A stretch of 64,000 nucleotides of DNA from Paraflavitalea soli. Its GTDB lineage: Bacteria; Bacteroidota; Bacteroidia; Chitinophagales; Chitinophagaceae. Under the pieces are notes generated by a model. The model was not told the DNA's origin, did no database searches, and saw nothing but the letters and a program-made list of their open reading frames with translations. Below, piece by piece: positions 49,301 through 56,800 of the stretch (position 1 is the stretch's first letter; each line of letters starts with the position of its first letter). Made by a program: the position numbers and the translations under genes. The DNA lies in NCBI RefSeq assembly GCF_003555545.1, contig NZ_CP032157.1, positions 3,042,546-3,106,545 on the forward strand, in the 5' to 3' direction.

Positions 49301-49714
49301 ATCCTTTTTAAATACGGTACGCAGTATCTCATGTCTTTGTATAACTGCGGCAACCGCCTGGCGGTATTTTTCAATATCGATGGTTTGAGGGAAGGACAAG
49401 GTCAATATAACAGGGATATTGTAAGCTACCGACTGGCTATCCAGCTCATGCACCATCCAAAGCCGCAGCTGCGAGGAAGAAAGCGGATAAGAGGCAGCTG
49501 TGGCAACCGGCCGTATCTCTCCAGGCATCGCACGCTGGCCTTTCCCACCTTGCAGGTACACCAGCAGATCCTGCTTCCTGATCTTTATTTGTTCAATAAT
49601 AGCATCCGTAAGTACACCTTTCGGCGCTTCTATGGAAAGCGCCCCATCATGATCTACATCCAGGATAATATTCGATTTCCTGAGTGCAGACAAAAACTGA
49701 TCCTGGTCTAACAT
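37337..49714 (-). CDS. NRPS, three modules plus E and terminal C domain
   Basis: A 4125-residue synthetase. Order with approximate residues: TubC-like docking domain 1-50; C1 (HHIISDG at 215), A1, T1 (GGHS at 1076); C2 (HHIISDG at 1266), A2, T2 (GGHS at 2131); C3 (HHIISDA at 2321), A3, T3 (GGDS at 3191); E (HHLVVDG at 3375); final C (HHIVTDG at 3818). Read by alignment to GrsA, A1's specificity residues are DLTKIGEVGK (Asn-type), A2's DSSKIGHIGK (unusual, its second half like Asp) and A3's DSWDVGLIGK (an acidic pocket residue, perhaps a basic side chain). T3 followed by E implies a D-residue. There is no thioesterase domain. The start at 49714 is chosen because a longer frame overlaps the hydroxylase gene. 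Confidence 0.92.
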   Translation of the reverse strand: MLDQDQFLSALRKSNIILDVDHDGALSIEAPKGVLTDAIIEQIKIRKQDLLVYLQGGKGQRAMPGEIRPVATAASYPLSSSQLRLWMVHELDSQSVAYNIPVILTLSFPQTIDIEKYRQAVAAVIQRHEILRTVFKKDEAGEVRQWVLERDAIDGDILYIDLKEIAQPRAEANKYIERDKQLPFDLSAGPLLRGMLFRLSATQYLFYYNMHHIISDGWSMELLSKEVFVFYNALLNNREPELPPLSIQYKDYAVWQQQEVRSGSLQGHKAYWLQQLGGELPLLALPEDKPRPLVLTANGHALATVIGPAILEPLRQFCADNQATLFMGLLSTLNVLFYRYTGQEDIIIGSPIAGRQQGELEHQIGFYLNVLALRSRFSGRDSFKTLLQQVRRETLAAYEHQAYPFDHLVGELELKRIPGRSVLLDVMMVLQNQRHQDTEDNFFGNQEGIIDEGPVSVKLDLNIDFFEVNNGLCMRLFYNSDIYEKDTAARFMQHYISLLKLLVQQPQAAINRIDYLTATEKDWLLQASGINTAFQMPVKTVTELFEEQVDAVPDHIALIYEEQAVSFRQLDELSNRMANYLIDRGIEKGSVIPLCLDRSIEMMVTILGLLKAGYAYVPIDPAYPEERIRYMVRDSAAGLIIANRKYQTLFTTGEKPAVLVIEDHWEAINHYSAERLPAKPGPNSVAYIMYTSGSTGHPKGVVIEHAALSNYLHWVKQEYLSDPDGGNMGLYSSLSFDLTVTSLFGTLIRGTRLVIFPASMMVDEIFAAYLQGDQGLDVIKMTPAHSSLLEFIDPHACTIRKVIIGGEALRTKQVQALLALNKDLVIYNEYGPTESTVGCIVAAIRSEEERITIGRPIPGTTAFILDEQGNLVPPGVSGELYLGGVQLARGYWNKEALTAERFIDNPFTQNERLYKTGDMARWLPDGALDYINRKDDQVKIRGYRIELGEIEQALLQLSGIDSAVVIAQDDHAGNKFLAAYITSEQEQDMALLQQQLRSRLPEYMVPASILQPTRLPLTLNGKVDKKALQLSVTAAMPAAYLAPGSPLELSIAAIWQEVLLRDVPLSVNDDFFLHGGHSLRVMQLLNSYHKILDVKLSMLELFQHTTIAAQAALIKGRQAAPYIPIERAAEANDYPVSAGQWRLWVLSQRAEVSQAYKMIGQLPLVGEQDPQLLEQAIQMVIERHEILRTVFRENETGELRQVILSTAELNFRMEYADLEHADQAQKDMYWQQEGFAFDLAHGPLLHAALVKLSPGNYLFNYCMHHIISDGWSMELMYKEIAGYYNGLMNGVAHRLPPLRIQYKDFASWQARELEGEGFREHRKFWLSQFEGELPVLELPAAFPRPARITYNGRRFSSVISAAHTTKLRDLCRRQQATLFMGLVSVLKTLFHRYTHQSDIIIGTSVAGRKDAELENQIGFYLNTLALRTSLSDRDSFEELLVKIRNSTLLAYEYQAYPFDRLIEEVQITQGGSRSPLFDVLVLLQNYQATTAQEGTDAEVDETAIVDDGPVAAKYDLTVLFYEIGSSLRMELSFNSDIYSKEGMERLMLHFKQLLAAATAQPEKEIGLLDYLPAAEKQNLLAGANNSRVDFPEQTSVISLFSIQAAKTPSHTAVVFNDAHLTYQELDELSNQLAHYIRSKGIGKEDKVVVSTEKSLELVVSILGIMKSGAAFVPVNPSLPADRILYMLEDTACKMIIAGDEMQHAKTPDNEALWFDWALDKGFIDAMPSTAVTERILPEQLLYIIYTSGSTGRPKGVMIENRSFVNHLYGMMNSSSVAACRSFALPVNLASDSNQSILFIGLLTGGAVHVISDALLFDGIALGDYFSQYQIECLKIFPSLWAAYGNNNIVPLKCLIFGGEVLPPTVVDQLQQMNYQGDVYNHYGPTEVTIGVIMHKVDLHYPYYKVPLGVPYSNTCLYVLDHRLQPCPVGVVGELYIGGKGVARGYLNNAGLTREKFIHDPFLQSGRIYCTGDLVRWTEEGNIEYLGRKDDQLKIRGYRIELGEIEFALLRVPGIDAAVAVSLQEGSNLYIIAYITSPQPQDNTVLRQQLGDLLPDYLVPAFIIQVDEIPLSPNGKVNKKALPVPDFTHTAGEMGSQLPRNIIEARIGEIWQEVLNSPMPIGVTENFFAHGGHSLRVIRLMNAYHRLFQVKVSMQQLFEHTTIAAHAALINSQVRISYAPVSKAAEADDYPVSDGQLRLWVLSQKEESSRSYNTRSQLLLKGPKVQPGLLYAIQQVVERHEILRTVFRQNNEGAVRQVVIPMQDFHVDLYEEDFSGRPYELIKAHIDREAAQIFDLEKGPLLKVGLLHIGDHRYMFYYIKHHIISDAASIEVLERELLHYYSSFINEVQQELAPLHIQYKDYAVWQQGMLAGDNYKQHQTWWLQQFSGELPVFELPASRPRPAVFSYNGYSLSILLDRASTDGLRALCRRQQGTLFMGLLTVLKALLYNYTGQDDIIVGTPVSGREHADLEHQIGFYLNTLALRTQFKGNDSFNELLQRVRAMMVSAYDHQSYPFDRLVRELEVKRDPSRSVLFDIMVVSQNQTDSTHRMPGNQVTDEGEESAKFDLMVDFQEHADSVHIKINFNRDIYDRELITQLLLHYRNFVRSVVSHPSIPISQVDYLTGEEKQQLLERFNQTARQYDLSKTIVDLFTEQATKTPGEEAIWFEGISINYGELEKRSDSLAYKLDEAGVAEGCFVPLLMSRGIDFAVAFLAVLKTGAAVVPLSINWPVRRLQLLLSEIASPVVLLNEEGLRRSELSPANNFLVVDHEALTDDRLFVARAHVAAPIYMFYTSGSTGMPKGVVVPHKGILNRFLWMNDYFGAQAARSVLRTTRHIFDSSVWQLFWPLINGGKCIIPSEKQAFGLEYFTELVRDHQVSMTDFIPSLFNEFVSEMRENNTQYDIGSLREIVIGGEEIHVSSANYFRKAFPGIRLTNLYGPTEASIGCVYHALTDHDYTKIPIGRPISNTRIYITNPGGNLLPVNVTGEIMIAGIGLANGYYGDKVRTAERFIRNPFVNRDEGDIYSRLYHTGDLGRWLPDGTIEYRGRADAQVKVRGYRIELGEIEHALLQLSDVDTVVAGVRNDHLGRACIMAWFTSAQNTDTASIRQQLMKYLPDYMMPSYFIRMEQLPLTDGGKVNKKALPDPSSIEDMDDAVVYTAPSNTQEKLLLECCEKVLKREVPGGIKGSFFEAGGDSIKAIMLASRLKQQGIQVKVTDILEFPVIEILATKLQMGATQVAGVGSEQGDVPLTPVQARFFNKANQNKHHYNQSVLLYSKSRMAKAVVDKCLQELTRHHDALRMRYQQENGHWIQYNRPVEDNLYYLEEHDLIAEGTPLIAMGQACERLQASIDLQQGPLLKAAIFHAPDGDRFLLVVHHLVVDGVSWRILLEDLSTLYSQLEKGAPVQLPAKSDSFRQWALQLRQYAAGDLLSKELSYWTGIARQPVRDVQPDFSDGANLISDAVAMELSLDKELTGLLLTRVNTIYQTEINDILLTGLLLAVREVFALDKVMIALEGHGREEVVKSLSIGRTVGWFTTVYPVLLESEEGNDWVKTLLKVKKCLRGIPNKGIGFGILRHLREPAVEELRLMPDPSIMFNYLGDFGSGVSGDTGEEVFSYVNEYKGSEVDTGNRRDSILAISGLIVNGSLRFNIQYSKQQFRSGTMERLASTYQQWLEGMIKDLCERQPGRKVQAYPLSYNQQSYARDGSVAHAQDVIAFEIDHFDQERFTAAYKQLIADIPVLRMRIYQAENGWLQQVLPPGQWPDTLQIITGGALGMEDPAIVALGTTMINKPFDLDKGEVIRCGVFHKEGRAHVLLIIHHIVTDGYSNALLKKYLLNRYAGNNIASEHRSDYLHYVQVQEDYLQLGEAREKLTYWESQLRHIAAQNNHQNAIEQSAALQEFITASWVISGPLYKQVLDYCKKQKILLSSFLLTAFRLFNHSERPGQEALLLGVVVNGRDVALPGFAIGEAIGQFVNTLPLVFTHDSNSSFAEAIRHTQQAYLEGRQHQEIPLAIIDSSFRRQSGKSIYACLHAEFNYTDRSGQGMPAGTGTSIKKTKAGTGERRYYWGAQCSEYQDGIHMEWKGWCAPAQAATNYYTEKMEHIIRCIVNTPGGPVTMSAIHHHKNLL

Positions 49715-49742
49715 AAGCAGAAGTTGAAATAGCTGACAAGGT

Positions 49743-50804
49743 TTACAGGCCGGTCTTAAAGGCATCATCGGCATCGCTGGCTGCTTCAATTATAGCAGTA
49801 GCAATGGTCCTGTCGCCCTTATAAGGGCTGCGGCCATGCGCAGCCAGCATATTGTCGAGGAATATGATATCGCCATTTTGATAAGGGAATACCACCAGGT
49901 TTTGATCATAAGCGGCTTTGATCGCTGAATATGCGTCAAAGGATATTTCGCTCCCATCTCCGAAAAAGGTATTGGAGGTCAGGTATTCATCAGGCAGTTC
50001 ATCTTCCGGGTCCATATCCAGCTCTTCATACCGGGAATATTTGTTGAAGAAGAAAGCATGGTTGAACCAGGTCTCAACACCCGACTGCGGATGTTTATAG
50101 ACCGCGGGCTTCACCCACTCGATCACCAAATGGTCATTGCTGCGGAAGGTATAGTCCACATTGATCTTTTTACAGGTTTCTTCTACCACCGCCCTGTCTA
50201 CTGTTTGAAATACTTCCTGCCAGGGCATTCCCAGGTCAGGCAACAGGTTGCGCCTGTATTTTACCCCCTTCGTCCTAAACTCCTGTACCAGTTCCGGCGG
50301 AATGGCCTGCAGCACCTTGCGGGAGTCAGCAATAGGCGTTTCCCCGCCTTCTTCCGCTTGCTGGATACAACAAAAAACGATCTTCCTGCCCCATACCCTG
50401 CTGTATGAAGATTCGTTGTGCATATTGATCTTACGGTCACTGGGGTAAATGGTTGACCTGTAAATATTCGCAATCGATTTATCCAGTTCTGTGCGGGGCG
50501 AGGAACGGAACATATACGGTAGTGGTGCTGTATCAAAGCAATTCATAAACTGGTTGAAGGCGTCCACGGTATCTATGCCAAATCCCCTGAACAAAATACC
50601 TCCGTGCTTCACCAGCGCTTTTTCAAAAGCCGGCTTATGCGCCTTGATCCATTCAACAAGCCGAACGCCATTGTGGGCAGGCTCAATGACCAATGGTAAT
50701 AGCTGCGGGTCTTCTTCGTGCAGCGGCCTTGCCTGTACAGCATGGTCGGCTACATTAAAAAAAGTATCTGTCGAATAACTAACAGGTTGGATATCCGGTT
50801 GCAT
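49743..50804 (-). CDS. TauD/TfdA Fe(II)/2-oxoglutarate hydroxylase, SyrP/AsnO-like
   Basis: A 353-residue non-heme iron oxygenase of the clavaminate-synthase-like group. It shows GGILFRGFGI in the N-terminal half, the HxE metal motif MHNESSY at about residue 128 with the following GGETPIADSR, and the distal His and 2-oxoglutarate Arg in AAHGRSPYKGDR near residue 330. HxE rather than HxD is usual for relatives acting on amino acids, such as SyrP (carrier-bound Asp) and AsnO (free Asn). It sits between two NRPS genes whose neighbouring modules are predicted to load Asn, so beta-hydroxylation of Asn is the likeliest job. It is 28 bp upstream of the next NRPS. Confidence 0.83.
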   Translation of the reverse strand: MQPDIQPVSYSTDTFFNVADHAVQARPLHEEDPQLLPLVIEPAHNGVRLVEWIKAHKPAFEKALVKHGGILFRGFGIDTVDAFNQFMNCFDTAPLPYMFRSSPRTELDKSIANIYRSTIYPSDRKINMHNESSYSRVWGRKIVFCCIQQAEEGGETPIADSRKVLQAIPPELVQEFRTKGVKYRRNLLPDLGMPWQEVFQTVDRAVVEETCKKINVDYTFRSNDHLVIEWVKPAVYKHPQSGVETWFNHAFFFNKYSRYEELDMDPEDELPDEYLTSNTFFGDGSEISFDAYSAIKAAYDQNLVVFPYQNGDIIFLDNMLAAHGRSPYKGDRTIATAIIEAASDADDAFKTGL

Positions 50805-50825
50805 ATGGCAGGTTATTAATGATTA

Positions 50826-53800
50826 TTAAAGTTTGATCCTTTCGTTGGTGGTTTGTGTGTCGGCTTTTCTTTCGGCCTTAAACCAGGTTACATTCATGAT
50901 CTCACTGGCCAGGTGTTCGATCGTAGGCTTTTCAAACATTTTCTGAATGCTGATCACCACACCAAATTCTTTTGATATGCGCGACAATATTTTGATGGCT
51001 TTGATACTATGGCCGCCCAGTTCAAAGAAATTATCCCTGGTGCCGATCTCCTGGCCCTTCAGGCCCAATAGCTCCTGCCAGATGGCTACCAGCCGTTTCT
51101 CCACATCATTCATGGGCTGCACGGGTTGCTCATCAGTTACAGGCACTGCCTCATCCGTAGGCGCGGGCAGTTTCTTTTTATCTACTTTGCCATTGACGGT
51201 AAGCGGAATACTATCCAGCTGCATAAAGCGGCCGGGTACCATATAAGCAGGCAGTTTGTGCGACAGGTATTCCCTGACCTGGGTCATATTGAGTTTTTCC
51301 GCAGCTACCAGGTAAGCGATCAATTCTTTTTCGCCATCTGCAGCGGTATGCACCAGTATGGCTGTATTCAACACATCCTGGTAGCTGGCCAGCACCTGTT
51401 CTATTTCGCCAGGCTCCACCCGGTATCCACGTATCTTCACCTGATCATCCATACGTCCATGGTATGCCATATTCCCATCCGGCAACCAGCTTACGACATC
51501 GCCCGTCCTGTATAATTGCTCTCCGGGCCAATAAGGATCTTCCATAAACTTCCTGGCCGTAAGCAATTCATTGTGCAGGTATCCTTTCGAAACACTGGCT
51601 CCTCCAATACACAACTCGCCCTTGATGCCGGCCGGCAATAACCCAACCTGCTGATCCACCACATACAGGCGCGTATTGGTTATGGCTTTGCCAATAGGGA
51701 TGGCCTCGCCCGGGGGATAGTCCATAGCCCCTGCGGCGGCAGGTATTGTAGCCACGACTGTGCCTACTGTCGTTTCTGTAGGTCCATATTCATTGTATAT
51801 TTCAATGGAAGGGTTGATCGATTTCAATAGCGCAATATGCGTGGCCGTCAATTCTTCTCCACCTGCAATGAGTTGATCAATGGCCGTATGAAAGCCTGTT
51901 ACATTGTGCAATAAGAAAATATGAGCAGGTGTACATTTCAGGAAATTGATCTTCCGGTTGCCATAAAAAATATCTGTCAGTATATCCAGTACATTCATGG
52001 CCTGAGGATAGATGACCAGTTCGCCGCCACACAACAGCGGCCCGAATAAACTCGTTACCGTCAGGTCGAATGAAAGCGACGTAAAGAGAGGAGCCAGGTA
52101 TCTTTTGTCTGGCCGGTTAAAATACTTCTCCTGGCTGAAAGAAAGGTAATTGTACAGATTGCCGTGGTTGATCATCACCCCTTTGGGATTACCGGTAGAC
52201 CCGGAAGTATAGATCACATAGGCAAGATCATGTACCGTCACCTCCCTGGCAACCACTGTATCTTCCGGATAAGCGGACAAAGCCTGCCTGATGTCCTGTA
52301 GTTTGCCGCTATCAATGATCATCCGGCAACGGCTATCACGGGCAATAAAGTCGATACGGCTTTCAGGATAGGCAGGATCAATAGGTACATAAGCCGCCCC
52401 CGCTTTTAAGATGCCCAGTATAAGAACAACCGCCCATTCACTCCGGTCAATCAAGATGCCTACCAGGTCACCAGGTTGCACGTTATACACAGTGGCCAGA
52501 CAATGGGCCACTTTATTGGACAGGTTGTCCAATGTTCCATAACTGAGCTGTGTAGCACCATAACTTACCGCAATGGCTGCGGTATGCGCTGCCGTCACCT
52601 GTTTAAGATCGGTCAGGATCGTTTGCCGGGGATAACTTACCACTTTGTCATTATACACTTCCAGCAAGGTTTTATATTCCTCGTCTGACAGGTAATCTAT
52701 CTTGCTCACAGGCAGATCGGGCCGGGCAACAAAATTCCTGATCGCATTTTCAAAATGGTTCTTTATCTGTACTATCGAGCCCTTTTCCAGTACCGAAGGA
52801 TCATAGATAAATGATATTTTCATACCTGATGCCTCCGGCAATACCTGCAGGGTAAAAGCGTAGTTGGATTCAATGATCACTTTAGAAGACAAAGACCTTA
52901 TTTCACCCGACTGGGTCTCATGCACCCCTTTCTTAATAATGTCTTCCACGGGAAAATTCTCAAACACCACAATATGATCGAATAAATGACCGCCTGCCCG
53001 CACCTGCGATTGTATGTCGGGCAATGGTGCATAATGATGCGGCATGGTTCCAATGGCCTGCTGCTGCATGGCCTGCAAAAGGTCTTTCACGCTTTCTGTA
53101 CCTGTATATTGCAGGCGAACGGGTACTGTATTGATAAACAAGCCGATCATCTGGTCAATGCCTTCCAGTTCACCGGGCCGGCCCGAAACCACTGTTCCGA
53201 ATACTACGTCCCTGGTATTATTGTACCGGCTAAGCAAATAGCCCCATACCGATTGAATAAAAGTATTTTCTGTTACCTGCAGTCCATTGCACAAGGTCCG
53301 CATAGCAATCACCTCCTCCGGAGAAAGTGTGAACTGTACTTCTTCCACCGTGGCAGTGCTTTTCTTAGCCAGCGTTTTCTTAAAGGGCACTTCCGCCAGG
53401 CCATCATAGCCCGCCAGGTAATTACCCCAGTAGGATAAGGTACTCTCCCGGGGTTGGCCTGCCAGCCAGTTTATATAATTTACATAAGGAAACACTTTGC
53501 CCAACCGGGGTTCTTCTCCACGTAGCAGGCTTTTATAAATAATAAAGAATTCCTTGATCAGGATACCACTGCACCAACCGTCCATTAATATGTGGTGAAA
53601 GCTCCATACAAATTCATAAGCATTATCCGGCGCCATCACTACCGTAAGCCGCATTTGTGATGCTTTGGCGAGGTCAAACCCTCTTTTTCTGTCCTGCGTT
53701 TTGTAGTCGGCTATAAATTCTTCTTTGTCTGCATGCACCGGTACTTCCAGGTAATGAAAGTCAGGCTCTGCAACCTTTCTCACCGCCTGTAGATGACGGT

Positions 53801-56800
53801 TCTCATACTCATGGTGAAAGGAGGTACGCAATACATCATGCCGCCTCATTAAATATTCATAACTCTTTTTGATCAGCAGTATATCGATCTGTCCTGACAG
53901 GCGGAAAGACATTTGGTTTACATAGGCCGTAGAATCCGACTCCTTTTGCCAATGGTAATAAATACCTTCCTGCAAGGGCGACAATTCATATACATCTTCT
54001 ACGTCCTTATGCGCATTGAGCAATATCAGGTCCTCCATCTTCAGGTCCTTGAAGGAGAGATCGCCCGGCGTTAAATAGCGATCAGGTGTATGACGGAGCA
54101 GGTCAATTAACTTTTTAAGTTGCTGCTCGTAGCTGGCTGCAAAACCCTCCACCGTTTCCCGCTTGTATTGCTCCCGGCTATACCGGATGCCCAATTGTAA
54201 ACTGCCCTGGATCACCGCAGCATTTACTGTCATATGGCTTTCCTGCTCATACCCTCCATCCACGTCATGCCCCTTTCCTTCTTTGGCATAACTAAATAGT
54301 TCCGCTCCTGTAGCATTGCTGACGCCTGCCCCCAGATCGCCCAGATAATTAAACAGTACATCAAACCTTTGTTCCTCCTGTTGCAAAGCAGCGGGTTTCT
54401 CTGCAAGCAAATACCGCGCTATTCCATAACCAATGCCCTTGTTGGGCACCTTACGCAGCTGGTCTTTTACCAGTACCAGGCCATTCACAATATCTTTAGC
54501 ACTGTGAATATCCAGCAGCACGGGATACAGAGTGGTAAACCATCCCACCGTGCGGCTTATATCTACCTCTTTTATTATTTCTTCACGCCCGTGGCCCTCC
54601 AGCCCCACCAATAGGTGCGGCTTCTCAAAACTGGCGTTCACGGCCATCGCCAATGCTGTTAGTAAAATATCATCTACCCTGGTATTATACACCTGGTTGA
54701 TCTCTGTAAGCAATGATGTTGTCAATGTTTCATTCAACCGTACAGTGATCGAACTGCTGTCTTTCGACAAATTGCTGCCCTCCGGCCAATCAGCCCGTAG
54801 CCCATCAGTCCTATACTCAGCCACCGCCGACCAATAAGGCAACTCCTGTGTAATAGCTTCACTTTCGCTGTATAGTTTCAGTTGTTTGGCCCATTGCTGG
54901 AAAGAAACAGTTTTCGCAGGCAACTGTATGGTATCCCCTTTGCTCAATTGTTCATACAGCACAGGCAGGTCTTCCAGCAGGATACGCCAACTTACACCAT
55001 CTACCACCAGGTGGTGAATGATCAATAGCAGACGGTCGCCATCCGGCAAACGGAAGATCGCCGCTTTCAGTAATGGTCCGGTCAGCAGGTTGATCGATGC
55101 CTGCAGTTGTTCACTGAGCGAAGCCATGGCAGCTATCGGATCAGCAACGGAGACGAGATCGTGGACCTCCATAGTGACTGAATTCCGTTCAACTCCTTTT
55201 ATAGATTGCTTCCATCTTTGTTGGTCCTGTACAAAAACACTGCGCAATACATCATGGTGCTTCACCAGTTCCAGTAAACTTTGTTGCACTATACCTGCAT
55301 CGATGCGCAGTTTACTATGCAGTAATACAGATTGGTTGAAATGATGTTTATTGACAAAGGACTTTGATAGCAACCATTGCTGTATGGGTGTCAGGGTACT
55401 ATCTCCTTCTATGATTGCCTGTGCCGGTTGTTCCTGGCCGGAACGCTGCACCCATTTGGCCATATCTTCCAGCACAGGATACTTCAATATATCGCGGGTG
55501 GATACTTTATATCCATGTTGCTTCAGCTTGCCCGCCAGCAGGATCGCTTTGATGGAATCGCCGCCCGATTCAAAAAAACTGTCTTTTACACCGCCTGGCA
55601 GTGTACGTTTAAGCACCAGTTGATACACTTCGAGCAACACGCGCTCCGTATCATTAGCCGGCGCTGCATAGGACACGGCAGCAGGCACACCTGTAATGGC
55701 CGGAGCTGGCAACAACTTACGGTTGATCTTGCCATTGGGCAATACCGGCAAACTGTCCATGGCTACAAAATAAGCAGGCACCATATAGGAGGGTAACTTA
55801 GACAGCAGGTAATCCCGTATGACCGCTATACCTTCGCCTCCTTGCGGCACCAGGTAGGCCACCAGGCATTTTCCCTGGCTACCGTCATTTTGCGGTACTA
55901 CAACGGCTTGTTTTACCAAACCGCTCAATAACATCACCTGCTCTATTTCACCCGGCTCGATCCTGTAGCCCCGTATCTTTACCTGGTTATCGAGCCTGCC
56001 AATATATTCTATATTTCCGCTACTATCCCACCTGGTCAGATCACCTGTACGGTATAACTTACCCTCTTTTTTGACAGGATCATCCACAAACCGCGAAGCC
56101 GTCAATAAGGGATTATTCAAATACCCCCTGGCCACCTGGATGCCACCTATATATAATTCACCCGGTACACCTGTGCCCACCAGCCTCATATGATCATCCA
56201 ATACATACAGCGAAGTATTGGCTACCGGCTTTCCAATAAACACCTTATCAATACGGGCGTCGGTATCAAAATAAGTTACGTCAATAGCTGCCTCCGTAGG
56301 TCCATATAAATTACACAGCGGCGCCTGCATTTTGCTATACCACTTTTGAACCGATGCCAGGGAAAGGGCTTCTCCGCTGGCGATCACTCTTTTTAAAGAG
56401 GATAAGAACCGGATATTATACGCCCGGTCAAAGAGGTCATGCATAAAGGCATCCAGCATAGGAGGCACAAAATGCAGACAGGTAACACCATGCCGGAATA
56501 TCAGGTCGGCAATACTGCCCGGATCACTCACCACCTCTTTATTACAAAGCACCATTTTGCATCCCAGGCATAGTGGCATAAATAATTCCCATACCGATAC
56601 ATCAAAAGTGAAGGATGTCTTTTGCAGAATGACATCCGTATGGTCAAATGCATAATGCTCCCACATCCAGCGCAGGCGGTTGACCACGCCGGCATGTTCC
56701 ATCATCACTCCCTTGGGCCTGCCGGTTGAACCTGAAGTATAGATCACATAGGCAAGATCATTGGCCTGCACAGCTGCGGTCCCATCAACAGGTACCGCTA

